Notes: generated from the letters alone by a model not told the origin. 64,000 nt of DNA from Sphingopyxis sp. QXT-31 (GCF_001984035.1 NZ_CP019449.1:992001-1056000), one strand, 5' to 3'. Positions 38,448 to 48,531 are shown, counted from the stretch's first letter. A program made the numbers and translations.

Positions 38448-39874
38448 CCGCCGATCTCGCCCTCATCTGGCCCGAGCTGATCCTGACGATCGGCGGGCTC
38501 GTCACCTTGATGCTCGGCACCTTCCTCGGCGATCGCCAGGTCGGGCTGTACCAGCTCGCCGCGCTGCTGACGCTCGGCGCCGCCGCGGTCGCCGTGGTCG
38601 CGCTGTTCGGCGTCAACGCCACGGTCTTCTCGAACACGCTGTCGGTCGACGCCTTCGGCGGCTTCGCCAAGCTGATCATCTACGGCGCCAGCGCCGTGTC
38701 GATCCTCGTCGCGCCGCGCTTCTTCACCAGCGGCATGCGTGCCGAATATCCGGTGCTGATCCTGTTCGCCGCGCTCGGCATGGGGATCATGGCCTCGTCG
38801 CGCGACCTGATGACGCTCTACGTCGGGCTCGAGCTCAACAGCCTCGCTGCCTATGTTCTGGCCAGCTTCATGCGCACCGACGAGCGGTCGAGCGAAGCGG
38901 GGCTCAAATATTTCGTCCTCGGCGCGCTCGCCTCGGGCATGCTGCTCTACGGCATCTCCTTGCTCTACGGCTTTGCAGGGTCGACCGATTTCGCGACCAT
39001 CGCCACGCGCATGGGCGGCGAGCTCAATATCGGGCTGATCTTCGGCATCGTCTTCGTGCTCGCGGGCCTCGGCTTCAAGGTCAGCGCGGTGCCGTTCCAC
39101 ATGTGGACCCCCGACGTCTATGAAGGCGCGCCGACCCCGGTCACCGCCTTCTTCGCCAGCGCGCCCAAGGTGGCGGCGATGGCGCTGATGACGCGCGTCG
39201 TGATCGACGCGATGGGGCCCGCGGTAGGTGCGTGGCAGCAGATCATCATCTTCCTCGCGCTCGCCTCGATCATCCTCGGCGCGGTCGGCGCGATCGGGCA
39301 GAAGAATATCAAGCGCCTGCTCGCTTACTCGTCGATCAACAATGTCGGCTTCATGCTCATCGGCCTCGCCGCGGGAACGCAGCTCGGCGTACAGGCGGTG
39401 CTGACCTATCTGCTGGTTTACGTGGTGACGACGCTCGGCGCCTTCCTCGTCGTACTCCAGCTGCGCGACGCCGACGGCAACCAGATCGAGAGCATCCCGG
39501 CGCTCGCCGGCCTGTCCGAGCGTCGCCCCGGCCTCGCCGCGGCGATGGCGGTGTTCATGTACAGCCTCGCGGGCATCCCGCCCCTGTTCGGCTTCTGGCC
39601 GAAATATCTGGCCTTCCAGGCCGCGGTGGACGCCAATCTCGTACCGCTCGCGGTTGCGGGCATCGTTGCCTCCGTCATTGGCGCGTATTATTACATCATG
39701 ATCATCAAGACGATGTACTTCGACGACAAGTCGGAGGTCGAGATCAGCGGCGGCGGCAATATCGTCGAGGGCACGATCATGACCGTCAGCGCGCTGTGGC
39801 TGTCGATTATCGGCTATCTCTTCATTCCGATGCTCGGCGCCGCGTCGGCGGCCGCCGCGGCGGTGCTCTTCTGA
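38444..39874 (+). CDS. nuoN: NADH-quinone oxidoreductase subunit N
   Basis: A 476-residue antiporter-like subunit completing the 14-subunit complex I. Conserved blocks: [97 protein letters not shown]. The ATG overlaps nuoM by four bases; the stop sits inside the proposed CTG start of birA. Confidence 0.97.
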   Translation: MTADLALIWPELILTIGGLVTLMLGTFLGDRQVGLYQLAALLTLGAAAVAVVALFGVNATVFSNTLSVDAFGGFAKLIIYGASAVSILVAPRFFTSGMRAEYPVLILFAALGMGIMASSRDLMTLYVGLELNSLAAYVLASFMRTDERSSEAGLKYFVLGALASGMLLYGISLLYGFAGSTDFATIATRMGGELNIGLIFGIVFVLAGLGFKVSAVPFHMWTPDVYEGAPTPVTAFFASAPKVAAMALMTRVVIDAMGPAVGAWQQIIIFLALASIILGAVGAIGQKNIKRLLAYSSINNVGFMLIGLAAGTQLGVQAVLTYLLVYVVTTLGAFLVVLQLRDADGNQIESIPALAGLSERRPGLAAAMAVFMYSLAGIPPLFGFWPKYLAFQAAVDANLVPLAVAGIVASVIGAYYYIMIIKTMYFDDKSEVEISGGGNIVEGTIMTVSALWLSIIGYLFIPMLGAASAAAAAVLF

Positions 39875-40599
39875 TCCCGCCGATCGAGCGGATCGCGGAG
39901 ACAGGTTCGACCAACGCCGACCTGCTGGCGCGGCTGGCTGGCGGCGAGCATGTGGGCGAGGGGCATTGGCTCGTCGCCGATCGCCAGACCGCGGGCCGCG
40001 GCCGCCTCGGGCGGGCATGGGGTGACGGGCACGGCAATTTCATGGGCTCGACCGTCGTCCGCCTGACCGCCGGCGACCCGTCGCCCGCGACGCTGGCGCT
40101 CGTCGCCGGGGTGGCGCTGGCGAAGGCGGTAACTGCTATGGCCCCCGGGTTTGGCGCGCAGCTCAAATGGCCCAACGACCTGCTGGTGGATGGCGCCAAA
40201 TGCGCGGGCATATTGATGGAGCGCACCCGTGACAGCATCGTGATCGGCATCGGGGTCAACCTCGTCGTCGCGCCCGACCTGCCCGATCGCCCGACCGCTT
40301 CGCTCTCCGACAAGGGGGCCAGCCTCGACCGCGACCGCTTCGCCGACGCGCTCGCCATCGCGATGACCGACGCGCTGTGGACCTGGCGCCAGGAAGGCGT
40401 CGGCCGCATCATCGCCGCCTGGCTGCCGCAGGCGCATCCGGTCGGCACGCCGCTCCGCGTCTCCGAACAGGGCATCGACGGCTTTTTCGACGGCCTCGCC
40501 CCCGACGGCGCGCTGCGCTTGCGCCGCGAGGGCGGCGAGACCATGTTGGTACATGCCGGGGACGTCGAGCTGCGCCGCCCGGTGGGTGAGGGGAAGTAG
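39871..40599 (+). CDS. birA: Biotin--[acetyl-CoA carboxylase] ligase
   Basis: A biotin-protein ligase without a DNA-binding domain, about 242 residues. Motifs: [41 protein letters not shown] (biotinyl-AMP site), [20 protein letters not shown] and IGIGVNL. No ATG, GTG or TTG lies between the nuoN end and the conserved N-terminus; the first ATG falls inside the active-site region. A CTG at 39871 overlaps the nuoN TGA by four bases (CTGA), mirroring the ATGA/GTGA junctions of this operon, and is the most likely start. The biotinylated target (acetyl-CoA carboxylase carrier) is elsewhere. Confidence 0.9.
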   Translation: MIPPIERIAETGSTNADLLARLAGGEHVGEGHWLVADRQTAGRGRLGRAWGDGHGNFMGSTVVRLTAGDPSPATLALVAGVALAKAVTAMAPGFGAQLKWPNDLLVDGAKCAGILMERTRDSIVIGIGVNLVVAPDLPDRPTASLSDKGASLDRDRFADALAIAMTDALWTWRQEGVGRIIAAWLPQAHPVGTPLRVSEQGIDGFFDGLAPDGALRLRREGGETMLVHAGDVELRRPVGEGK

Positions 40600-40601
40600 C
40601 C

Positions 40602-41384
40602 ATGCTGCTCGCGATCGACGTCGGCAACACCAACGCCAAATTTGCGCTGTTCGAGGGCACCGAGCTGCTCGCGCGCTGGCGCATCGCGACCGACGACCGC
40701 CGCACCGCCGACGAATATATGGTCTGGCTCGACCAACTGATGCGCATCGAGGGCCGCGACCGCGCCGATGTCGAGGCGGTGATCATCTCGACGGTCGTCC
40801 CGCGCGCGCTGCACAATCTGCAATTGCTCGCGCATAAATATTTCGGCGTCGACGCGCTCGTCGCGGGGCGCGAGCCGGTGACCTGGGGCATCGCGCTCAA
40901 GGTCGACGAGCCGCAGTCGGTCGGCGCCGACCGCGCGGTCAACGCGATATCGGCACAGGCGATCGAGCCCGGCAAGGACAAGCTGGTCATCAGCTTCGGC
41001 ACCGCGACGACGCTCGACCATATCGGCCCCGATGGCGCCTATCTCGGCGGCATCATCGCCCCCGGGGTCAACCTCTCGCTCGAAGCCCTCGTCGCCGCCG
41101 CCGCCAAGCTGCCGCGCATCGCGATCGAGGCGCCCGCGACGACCAGCGTCATCGGCCGTACGACCGAAAGCCAGATGCTCATCGGCGTTTATTGGGGCTA
41201 TGTTTCGATGATCGAGGGGCTTATCGCACGCATGAAGGCCGAAATCGGCAAGCCGCTCACCGTCATCGCCACCGGCGGCCTTGCGACCTTGTTCCAAGAA
41301 CAGGCGCACCTCTTCGACCGGATCGACCCCGATCTGACTCTCAACGGATTAATGCATTTGTACAATCAACGGAACGCCGCATGA
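40602..41384 (+). CDS. coaX: Type III pantothenate kinase
   Basis: A 260-residue ASKHA-fold kinase for the first step of coenzyme A synthesis. Motifs: [19 protein letters not shown] (phosphate loop), [47 protein letters not shown]. It starts 2 bases after birA and overlaps the RNase J gene by four bases. This type needs a monovalent cation and is not feedback-inhibited by CoA (family knowledge). Confidence 0.95.
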   Translation: MLLAIDVGNTNAKFALFEGTELLARWRIATDDRRTADEYMVWLDQLMRIEGRDRADVEAVIISTVVPRALHNLQLLAHKYFGVDALVAGREPVTWGIALKVDEPQSVGADRAVNAISAQAIEPGKDKLVISFGTATTLDHIGPDGAYLGGIIAPGVNLSLEALVAAAAKLPRIAIEAPATTSVIGRTTESQMLIGVYWGYVSMIEGLIARMKAEIGKPLTVIATGGLATLFQEQAHLFDRIDPDLTLNGLMHLYNQRNAA

Positions 41385-43015
41385 CCAACCCCGGCAAGGA
41401 ATTACTCTTCCTCGCGCTCGGCGGATCGGGCGAGATCGGCATGAACGCCAATCTCTACGGCTGCGACGGCAAATGGATCATGCTCGATCTCGGCGTAACC
41501 TTCGGCACGCACGATTATCCGGGCATCGACATCATCATGCCCGACCTCGAATTCATCGAGGATCGCAAGAAGGACCTGCTCGGCATCGTCCTCACCCACG
41601 GGCATGAGGATCATATCGGCGCCTTGCCCTATCTGGCCGCCGAACTCGGCGTGCCGCTCTACGCCAACCGCTTCACCGCGGGGCTGATTGCGCACAAGCT
41701 CGCCGAGGAGGGGCTCACGAATGAGGTCAAGATCAAGACCGTCGATATCGACGCGCAGTTCCAGCTCGGTCCCTTCGGCATTCGCCTGATGCCGCTCGCG
41801 CACTCGATCCTCGAGATGAGCGCGGCGGTCATCGACACGCCCTATGGCCGCGTCTTTCACACCGGCGACTGGAAGCTCGACGACGATCCGGTGCTCGGCA
41901 CCCCGTCGTCGGCGAAGGCGCTGACCGCGCTCGGCAATGAGGGCATCGACGTCCTCGTCGGCGATTCGACCAACGCGTTCAATCCCGAGGCATCGGGCAG
42001 CGAAGGCGGACTGTTCGACGGGCTGCTTGCGTCCGTCGGCGCTGCGAGGGGCCGGGTGATCGTCACCACCTTCGCGTCGAACGCCGCCCGCCTCAAGACG
42101 CTGGGCGAGGTCGCCAAGGCCACGGGGCGCAGCCTCTGCGTCGCGGGCCGCTCGCTCGACCGCATCATCGGCGTCGCGCGCTCGGTCGGCTATCTGAAGG
42201 ACTTCCCCGCCACGGTCGATTTCGACGAGGCGATGCGCCTGCCGCGCAACAAGGTCATGGTAATCGCGACGGGCGGGCAGGGCGAACCGCGCGCCGCGCT
42301 CGCGCGCATGGCCGCCGACATGCACCAGATCAAGCTTGAGCCCGGCGACACCGTCGTCTTCTCGTCGAAGCAGATCCCGGGCAACGAGGTCGCGATCGGC
42401 CGCATCATGAACCAGCTCGCCGCCAAGGACGTGCTGACCGTGACCGAAAAACAGGCGCATATCCACGTCAGCGGCCACCCCGGCCAGCCGGAGCTCGCCG
42501 CTCTCTACGGCTGGCTGCGGCCCAAGCTCGTCGTGCCGGTGCATGGCGAGATCCGCCATATGCACGAACAGGCGCGCTTCGCGCTCGAACGCGGCGTGCC
42601 CGACGCGCTGATCCAGGAAAATGGCGACCTCGTCCGCCTCGCGCCCGGCCCTGCGAAGATTGTCGAACGCGTCCGCGCCGGCCGCCTGATCCTCGACGGC
42701 GACGTGATCCTGCCCGCCGATGGCGAGACGATCAACGAACGGCGCAAGCTGTCGCTCCACGGCCACGTCACCGTCGCCGCGATCTTCACGAATGGCAAGT
42801 TCGCCAAAAGCGCGGTCAGCTATCGCGGTGTGCCCGTCGAGGACGACCGCGAGGCCTTTATCGACGAGATGCGCGAAGCCGCCGAAATGGCCGCGCTCGC
42901 GCCCGCCAAGGACATCGAGAAGATGCGCGAGGCGATCCGCCTCGGCGTCCGCCGCATCGCCACCGACTGGACCGGCAAAAAACCGGTGGTCGACGTCATG
43001 CTCGTCGATCTGTAG
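41381..43015 (+). CDS. rnj: Ribonuclease J
   Basis: A 544-residue metallo-beta-lactamase/beta-CASP ribonuclease with 5'-exo and endo activity on mRNA and rRNA precursors. The zinc motif is [15 protein letters not shown], followed by [12 protein letters not shown] and [11 protein letters not shown]. The beta-CASP domain includes [16 protein letters not shown] and [16 protein letters not shown], then [29 protein letters not shown]. The order coaX-rnj after nuo is usual in alphaproteobacteria. Confidence 0.94.
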   Translation: MTNPGKELLFLALGGSGEIGMNANLYGCDGKWIMLDLGVTFGTHDYPGIDIIMPDLEFIEDRKKDLLGIVLTHGHEDHIGALPYLAAELGVPLYANRFTAGLIAHKLAEEGLTNEVKIKTVDIDAQFQLGPFGIRLMPLAHSILEMSAAVIDTPYGRVFHTGDWKLDDDPVLGTPSSAKALTALGNEGIDVLVGDSTNAFNPEASGSEGGLFDGLLASVGAARGRVIVTTFASNAARLKTLGEVAKATGRSLCVAGRSLDRIIGVARSVGYLKDFPATVDFDEAMRLPRNKVMVIATGGQGEPRAALARMAADMHQIKLEPGDTVVFSSKQIPGNEVAIGRIMNQLAAKDVLTVTEKQAHIHVSGHPGQPELAALYGWLRPKLVVPVHGEIRHMHEQARFALERGVPDALIQENGDLVRLAPGPAKIVERVRAGRLILDGDVILPADGETINERRKLSLHGHVTVAAIFTNGKFAKSAVSYRGVPVEDDREAFIDEMREAAEMAALAPAKDIEKMREAIRLGVRRIATDWTGKKPVVDVMLVDL

Positions 43016-43026
43016 GGAGCAGCCCC

Positions 43027-43287
43027 ATGAAATGGACCTCGGCGCTCGCCATCTACCTGCTCTTCTGGGCGTTCAGCACCTTCTTCGTGCTCCCCTTCCA
43101 CGGCCGCCGCGTCGAGGACGAGTCGGAGCCCTTGATCGCCGGCCAGGACCGCGGCGCCCCCGCGCGCTTCCGCCCGGGCCGCATCCTGCTCCAGATGACG
43201 ATCGTCGCGACGATCGCCTTCGCGGTCTATTATGTGGCCTATGTGAACGGCTGGGCCGATCCCGACGTTCTGGGCGGGCGGACGTAG
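43027..43287 (+). CDS. DUF1467 family membrane protein
   Basis: An 86-residue protein with two transmembrane helices (ALAIYLLFWAFSTFFVLPF and MTIVATIAFAVYYVAYVNGW). The central loop carries GRRVEDESEPLIAGQDRGAPA, the DUF1467 (PF07330) signature. Function unknown. It is regularly found after RNase J in alphaproteobacteria. A GGAGCAGCCCC Shine-Dalgarno precedes the ATG. Confidence 0.88.
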   Translation: MKWTSALAIYLLFWAFSTFFVLPFHGRRVEDESEPLIAGQDRGAPARFRPGRILLQMTIVATIAFAVYYVAYVNGWADPDVLGGRT

Positions 43288-43288
43288 G

Positions 43289-43561
43289 CTATTTTCGCGT
43301 TTCCTTGCAGACGTTCACTTTGAGCTGCGTATCAAATCGACATTTGTGTCCGCACTCATAGTCGCCTTGTTCAGCGGCACCCGTTGCGCGGAGCCTATCC
43401 ATCGCGGCGCGCTGACACAGCTCGAACGTTTTGAATCCCTCGATAGTTTCGAATTTGGATAGATCGTCAGCATCAGAATAGATGAAAGCATTCCACTGAT
43501 CTGGCCGGTCGTCAGCGCAGCCAGTCAGAGCAAAAATTGCTGTCAGCAAAAATGCTCTCAT
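43289..43561 (-). CDS. Small putative lipoprotein of lower GC content
   Basis: A 90-residue protein with lipobox ALTGC after a short hydrophobic signal. The mature part has four Cys (FELCQRAAMDR, YECGHKCRF, NVCKETRK) probably forming disulfides in the periplasm. Codon use is visibly more AT-rich than in all neighbours. The ATG lies 6 bases after the stop of the coiled-coil gene, so the two are likely cotranscribed. No family recognised. Confidence 0.7.
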   Translation of the reverse strand: MRAFLLTAIFALTGCADDRPDQWNAFIYSDADDLSKFETIEGFKTFELCQRAAMDRLRATGAAEQGDYECGHKCRFDTQLKVNVCKETRK

Positions 43562-43567
43562 CCTTGG

Positions 43568-45940
43568 CTACCCCCTCAGGCGATCGATCGCCTGCGCCAG
43601 CGCCACGTACAGCTTCCCGATATCCGACGACAGCAGGGTCACGCTGATCGCGGAGCCGTCGCGCGTGTTCATCAGCAGGCGCAGCATCGCCTCGAAATCG
43701 TGGATGAACTGGTTGACCGAGGCGTGGAAGCCGTCGTCATTCTGATAGACGCGCAGGATTTCTTTCGCCTCGCTATTCTCGACCAGCTTGACCGCGCGTC
43801 GCGCAAATACCCCGCGGTCGCCCTTGAGATAGGCGTCCCATGCGGTGTCGCTGACCTCGCTCGACAGTATCTTGGTGAGGTCGATCGCGGTCGATTTGAG
43901 CGACTCGGTGAGCAGACCGACCTGCTTCGCCAGCGAATCGCGGTCCGACGCCGCGATCGCCGCTTCGGCCTCGGCGGCGCGCGCCTCGACGCTCGCGCTG
44001 GTGTCCATGATCGTGATCAGCTGGCGCATCAGCCGGTCGGTGGCGTTGTTCGCCGCCGCGACCGCGCGTTCGGAGGCTTCGCCGATCGCGTCGAGCTGGG
44101 CCATGATCTCGGTGCGGAACGCCGCATCGATCGCTTCGGTCGCGGTCGACTGCATCGCTTCGCGCGCGCCCTCGACCAGCCGTTCGAGCGTTGCCTGCGC
44201 CTGGCTCGCCGCCGAATCGGCGGTCTGTCGTACCTCGCCCAGCGTCGCGATCATCTTCGCGCCGCCCTGCTCGGCGAACTGGTCGGCGCCGTCGCGCAGC
44301 TTGGCGAGCGCGGTATCGGCCTCGGCGAGCGAGGCGTTGATCCGCTCGACCAGTGCGCGCTGGCTGTCGGCATGATCCGACATCTGGTTCTCGTTCGCCG
44401 CCAGCGTCGCCTGCACCGCATTGACGTGCGACAGCGTCGACTGCGCGACCAGCTCGGACGCTTCGAGCAGCGGCTTGAGGTCGCTCAGCGAGGCCTTGGT
44501 CGCTAGCCCGTGCGCCGCCATGCGGTCGATGGCGTGCGGCAGCGTCTCGTCCATCTCGCGCGTCACCGCGTCGAGCGCGAGCAGCAGCGCCTCGGCATGA
44601 CCGACCAGCTGCTGCGCCGAAGCATTGCCGCGCGTCACCTGCTCCGCAAAACTGCCGAGCTGCGCCTTCGTGTCGCCGATCGCACGCCCGATGACATCGG
44701 CGCGCCCCGCGATGGTCGCGTCCAGCGTCGCGAGGCTTTGCTCGATCGCGCCGACATGCCCCGAAATCCGCGTCGCCAGCTCCTCGCTCGCAATGCCATA
44801 CGCGACGAGCTGTGCGCCGATGTCGTCGCCGGCGCTGCGTGCGACGGCCAGCCGGTCGTCGAGCTGCCCCGCCGACGTGGCGACGCCGTCGCGAAACGCC
44901 TGCCAGGTCTCGCCCAGCCGCGCGCTCATCGCCTCGACCGTCGCGGTCAACTCATGGTGCAGCGCCGCCGCGACCTGCGTCACCTGCGCCAGCGTCGTCT
45001 CGTGCGCGCCGGTCACCTGCGCAGACGCCGCGAGCAATTCACTCTCGGCCTGCTTGGTCCGCGCCTCGAGCGACCCGATCGCTGCGTCGAGCGTCGCGGC
45101 CGACGCTTCGCCGGTCTCGGCCGCTTTCACCGCTTCCTCGGCGAGCGCGGCAAGCTTGGCTTCGAGGCTCGCGCCCTGCTGGTGCGCCACCAGCCCCGCC
45201 TCGCGGAAATTGCCCGCGAGCCGCTGCGCCACATCGTCGATCCGCGGCAGCCCGGCGAGCAGTCCGTCCATCCGCTGCAGCGCGACGTCGCCCGAGCGCG
45301 CGAGCTGGTCGTGCGCATTGGCGATCACCGAGGCGTTGGTGGCGAGCTTGTCGCTGCTCTCGGTCAGCCGCGCGACGGTGTCGAGCCCCAGCTGCTGGAC
45401 GATATTCGCCTGCTCGGCGAGCTGGCGCTGCGCATCGGCGATATGCAGCCCCAAAGAATGCATCGACTGGTTGAGCTGCGCATTCTCTTCGCGGAGCGCC
45501 GCGGTGACGCGCGCGAACCGCGCCTGCTCCGACTTGCTCGAACGCAGCAGCGCCATCCACAGCACGACAAGCAGCGTCAGCGGCATCGCGATCGTCGCGA
45601 TCACGCCAGGCCATTCGGCCGTCGCCGGCGCACGGACGAAGCCGTCGGTCGCCGCCATAGTCGCAAAAACGGTCCAGCCTAGCCCGAGCAGGACCAGCAG
45701 GGCAGGGGCGATGCGGTCGCGGAAGGTCGAGGCGCTCGCCGCCTCTTCCTCGGCGCCGTCGGCATCGTCGATCGCGCTCCGGTCGAGCCAGTCGCGTTCG
45801 ACGCGCGCGGGCGCGGGGTCGGGCGCCGCCGCCTCGATGGGTGCTGCGCTCGCGGCCTCGGGCTCCGCCGTCTGGCCTTCCTGGTCTCCGTTCGCCGCGG
45901 AATCCCGCCACAAACCGACGATCTTCTTGTCCCCCGTCAT
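43568..45940 (-). CDS. Large membrane-anchored coiled-coil protein
   Basis: A 790-residue protein. Residues 1-72 are acidic, Ala/Pro-rich and probably disordered. Two transmembrane helices follow (about 76-97 and 112-132). The rest, about 135-790, is almost entirely Ala/Gln/Glu-rich helix with repeated heptads (AQRQLAEQANIVQQLGLDTV, ATLDAAIGSLEARTKQAESE), resembling methyl-accepting chemotaxis or apolipoprotein-like coiled coils but without a recognisable MCP signalling hairpin. A small C-terminal domain ends FEAMLRLLMNTRDGSAISVT and LLSSDIGKLYVALAQAIDRL. Conserved-hypothetical type; possible envelope-spanning or structural role. Confidence 0.8.
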   Translation of the reverse strand: MTGDKKIVGLWRDSAANGDQEGQTAEPEAASAAPIEAAAPDPAPARVERDWLDRSAIDDADGAEEEAASASTFRDRIAPALLVLLGLGWTVFATMAATDGFVRAPATAEWPGVIATIAMPLTLLVVLWMALLRSSKSEQARFARVTAALREENAQLNQSMHSLGLHIADAQRQLAEQANIVQQLGLDTVARLTESSDKLATNASVIANAHDQLARSGDVALQRMDGLLAGLPRIDDVAQRLAGNFREAGLVAHQQGASLEAKLAALAEEAVKAAETGEASAATLDAAIGSLEARTKQAESELLAASAQVTGAHETTLAQVTQVAAALHHELTATVEAMSARLGETWQAFRDGVATSAGQLDDRLAVARSAGDDIGAQLVAYGIASEELATRISGHVGAIEQSLATLDATIAGRADVIGRAIGDTKAQLGSFAEQVTRGNASAQQLVGHAEALLLALDAVTREMDETLPHAIDRMAAHGLATKASLSDLKPLLEASELVAQSTLSHVNAVQATLAANENQMSDHADSQRALVERINASLAEADTALAKLRDGADQFAEQGGAKMIATLGEVRQTADSAASQAQATLERLVEGAREAMQSTATEAIDAAFRTEIMAQLDAIGEASERAVAAANNATDRLMRQLITIMDTSASVEARAAEAEAAIAASDRDSLAKQVGLLTESLKSTAIDLTKILSSEVSDTAWDAYLKGDRGVFARRAVKLVENSEAKEILRVYQNDDGFHASVNQFIHDFEAMLRLLMNTRDGSAISVTLLSSDIGKLYVALAQAIDRLRG

Positions 45941-46008
45941 CCCCCCATCATAGCATCAAATGCCCGCCACGAAACGGAAACTTAACCACGGCGTGACAAG
46001 GCTGTGGA

Positions 46009-46305
46009 ATGTCCTTCGACAGTGGCCCCCTTGACCGATATCTGATCGCCGCGATCGGCGACGATGCGGCGATGGCGGCCGACCTGCGCAACGCCTTCAC
46101 CGGCAGCGCGCGCGACCTCGCCGACCTGATGCGCCGCGCGCGCTGCGACGCGAACTGGAACGTGGCCGCGCTTCGCCTCAAGGGCCTCGCCGCCACCTTC
46201 GGCATCATCCCGCTGATCCAGCTCGCCGAAGCGGCGATGGCGGGCGCGCCGGGCGACCCCGCGGTGCTACGCGACATCAACCGGGCGATCGACGAAGTCG
46301 CCTGA
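46009..46305 (+). CDS. Degenerate HPt-like protein lacking the phospho-histidine
   Basis: A 98-residue helical protein resembling HPt phosphotransfer domains. The core RLKGLAATFGIIPLIQLAEAA aligns with the HPt consensus HxLKGxAxxxG...L. The residue expected to be the phosphorylated His is Leu55 here (ALRLKG), so classic phosphotransfer should not be possible. The ribosome-binding site is weak. It is divergent from the coiled-coil gene across 68 bases. Confidence 0.6.
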   Translation: MSFDSGPLDRYLIAAIGDDAAMAADLRNAFTGSARDLADLMRRARCDANWNVAALRLKGLAATFGIIPLIQLAEAAMAGAPGDPAVLRDINRAIDEVA

Positions 46306-46472
46306 CCGGGCCGCGCTGCGCCGGTTCAATCGCCGTTCAGCCGCCTCGCACCATAGCAATTTTCGACACCCCGTCTTGCCTTGGCAACGCTAGAGGTTTA
46401 GCCGCGTTTTCCGACAGCGGCTTCCCAATGGCGTGTCCGGAACGCGGGGCCGAATCGAAGGAGAGATTTCAG

Positions 46473-47804
46473 ATGTTCACCCGTTTTCGCTCGATGCCCG
46501 CGACGGCGCTCGCCGCCGTGCTCGGCTGCGCGCTGATGGCTACCGCCGCCGTTCCCGCCGCGGCGCAGGACAAGCCCAAGAAGGAAAAGAAGGGCAAGAA
46601 GGAAGAGGCAGCCGCCACCGGACAGGTCGCGATCACGCCCAGCAAGGCCTTTGGGCCGGTGGTCCAGAAGATTCAGGCGGCTGCCAATGCCAAGGACGCT
46701 GCAGCGCTTCAGGCGGCGCTGGCGGAAGGCGAGCCGCAGGCGACTACGCCCGAGGACAAATATTGGCTCGGCCACTTCACGCTCCAGCTCGGCATCCTGA
46801 ACAAGGATAAGGCGACGCAGGGCAAGGGCCTTGAAGCGATGCTCGCGTCGGGCAAGACCCCGCCCGAGAGCGCCGCGCTCTATAATTATTATACCGGCAG
46901 CTTCGCCTATGACGAAAAGAACTACGCCAAGGCGATCGAGCGGCTCGAGGCGGCGAAGGCCGGCGGGGCGAAGGAAGCCCAGCTGCCGACGCTGCTGATG
47001 GACAGCTATCTCGCCAGCGGCCAAGTCGACAAGGGCATCGCCCTCGCAAAGGAAGCGATCGAGGCGACCCGCGCCGCGGGCCAGCGTCCGTCGGACGAAC
47101 TCTATGTCCGTCCGATCCGCGCGCTGCAGGCCGCGAACCGCAACGAGGAAGTCCTCGACATGATGACGCTGCGCATGCGCGACTATCCGCAGCCGCAGGT
47201 CTGGCGCCAGACCCTGTTCATCCTGCTCCAGCAGACCGGCGAGAACAAAGAAGTCGCGCTCGACACGCTGCGCCTGATGCGCGCGACCAATTCGATGCTT
47301 CAGCGCCCCGAATATCTCGAATATGCCAATCTCGCGACCGAAGCCGCCCTGCCCGGCGAGGTCGTCTCGCTGGTCAGGGCGGGCAAGGCTTCGAAGGTCA
47401 TCCCCGAAAAGGATGCCAAGTTCGACGAGATCGCCAAGACGCAGGGCGATCGCATCGGCGACGAGGAAACCACACTGACCGCCTATGCCGCCAAGCCCAC
47501 GACCTTGGCCGATCCAAAGCGCGCCGGTGCGACCGGCGACGTGATGGTCGGCTACGGCCGCTACGCCGATGCCGTGAAGCTGTACGACGCCGCGCTGGCG
47601 GCGGGCGGCGACCAGGAACTCTGGACCTATCGCAAGGGCGTCGCGCAGGCGCTCGCCGGCGATGGCGCGGGCGCCAAGGCGACCCTCGCCACGATCACCG
47701 GCCCGCGCAAGCGCCTCGCGCAGCTCTGGACGGTCAAGATCGACACCCCGGCCGCGGCTCCGGCCGCAGCGGCGGCCCCGGCGGCAGCCGCGCCGACGAC
47801 CTGA
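46473..47804 (+). CDS. Exported TPR-like repeat protein
   Basis: A 443-residue protein with signal peptide ending ATAAVPAAAQ and a lysine-rich segment right after it (DKPKKEKKGKKEE). The body contains helical-hairpin TPR-like repeats (YYTGSFAYDEKNYAKAIERL, LLMDSYLASGQVDKGIALAK, MVGYGRYADAVKLYDAALAA). The C-terminus is an Ala/Pro tail. AAGGAG precedes the ATG at 46473. It is followed by a clear terminator, so it is probably monocistronic. Likely a periplasmic scaffold protein; partner unknown. Confidence 0.85.
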   Translation: MFTRFRSMPATALAAVLGCALMATAAVPAAAQDKPKKEKKGKKEEAAATGQVAITPSKAFGPVVQKIQAAANAKDAAALQAALAEGEPQATTPEDKYWLGHFTLQLGILNKDKATQGKGLEAMLASGKTPPESAALYNYYTGSFAYDEKNYAKAIERLEAAKAGGAKEAQLPTLLMDSYLASGQVDKGIALAKEAIEATRAAGQRPSDELYVRPIRALQAANRNEEVLDMMTLRMRDYPQPQVWRQTLFILLQQTGENKEVALDTLRLMRATNSMLQRPEYLEYANLATEAALPGEVVSLVRAGKASKVIPEKDAKFDEIAKTQGDRIGDEETTLTAYAAKPTTLADPKRAGATGDVMVGYGRYADAVKLYDAALAAGGDQELWTYRKGVAQALAGDGAGAKATLATITGPRKRLAQLWTVKIDTPAAAPAAAAAPAAAAPTT

Positions 47805-47826
47805 CCGGTTCGATCCGCTGATCGAG

Positions 47827-47860
47827 AAGGGCGCCGTCCGAAAGGACCGGCGCCCTTTTT
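47827..47860 (+). terminator. Rho-independent terminator of the TPR gene
   Basis: The stem GGGCGCCG/CGGCGCCC is extended by TCC/GGA with one bulged C around a GAAA loop and followed by TTTTT. It lies 22 bases after the TPR gene stop. Confidence 0.88.
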
Positions 47861-47899
47861 CGTGGCCGGAAGCGACGCGGGCTGCGATCTGGAGCCGGC

Positions 47900-48184
47900 C
47901 TAAGGTGACTCCCGCTGCTCCTTTGCGTCCGGCTTTTCCTTCAGGATAAGATACCGATACACCCCGATTGCATTGATGATCAGCAGCGCGATATTCTGCC
48001 ACCCGATGCCTTCGCTGTCGGGCTGCAGGAATCCCCACAGGATCAGCGCGATGCTGCTCGTCACGAACACCACGAACGCCCAGCCGGTCCAGCGCCGCCC
48101 GAGGTTGAGCGACACCACCAGCGCCGCCAGCGTCGCCGCGCCCGCGCCATAATATTGCAGTCCTGTCAGGATCGCTTCGCTCAC
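47900..48184 (-). CDS. Small membrane protein, unknown function
   Basis: A 94-residue protein with about three hydrophobic segments (YYGAGAATLAALVVSLNL, GWAFVVFVTSSIALILWGFL, NIALLIINAIGVYRYLI) and a charged C-terminus. The GTG at 48184 is preferred because GGAG lies exactly 7 bases upstream and it overlaps the previous gene's stop as GTGA; the ATG at 48190 is too close to GGAG. Coupled to the membrane protein encoded before it. No family recognised. Confidence 0.7.
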   Translation of the reverse strand: MSEAILTGLQYYGAGAATLAALVVSLNLGRRWTGWAFVVFVTSSIALILWGFLQPDSEGIGWQNIALLIINAIGVYRYLILKEKPDAKEQRESP

Positions 48185-48531
48185 ACCCATGCTCCGATCA
48201 ACGCCAGCACTCCTGAGCCCGCGAGGAAGGGCCAGATGATGTGCCGTCCCCCGGTACACGCGGCGTTGACCAGTCCGGTTCCCACCCAGCCGATCCCGAT
48301 CACGATAATCAATCCACGCGGCGTGCCCGGCCAGGCGACCGTCGCCGCCGACAGCAGCATCAGCACCGCCATCGCGTGCCACGCGAAGCGGAAGACCTTG
48401 CGCGGCAGGTCGGCCAGCAAGATGCCGCGCTTGATGCGCAGCAACGGCTGGATCAGCCGTTTTTCGCCGAGGACCGAGTGGGTGAGGGCGGACAGCGTCA
48501 TCGCCGCCGCGGCAAGCCACAGCCAGTTCAT
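48181..48531 (-). CDS. Small membrane protein, unknown function
   Basis: A 116-residue protein with four hydrophobic segments: LWLAAAAMTLSALTHSVLG, HAMAVLMLLSAATVAWPG, LIIVIGIGWVGTGLVNAAC and the C-terminal WPFLAGSGVLALIGAW. The cytoplasmic segment GEKRLIQPLLRIKRGILLADLPRKVFRF is basic. The stop overlaps the next small membrane gene by four bases. It lies downstream of the isovaleryl-CoA dehydrogenase gene in the same direction. No family could be named. Confidence 0.75.
   Translation of the reverse strand: MNWLWLAAAAMTLSALTHSVLGEKRLIQPLLRIKRGILLADLPRKVFRFAWHAMAVLMLLSAATVAWPGTPRGLIIVIGIGWVGTGLVNAACTGGRHIIWPFLAGSGVLALIGAWV

Noticed and set aside
45970..46000. TTAACC near the coiled-coil/HPt divergent region as a CtrA site
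   Set aside because: Only a half site is present; the full TTAA-N7-TTAA pattern is not seen.
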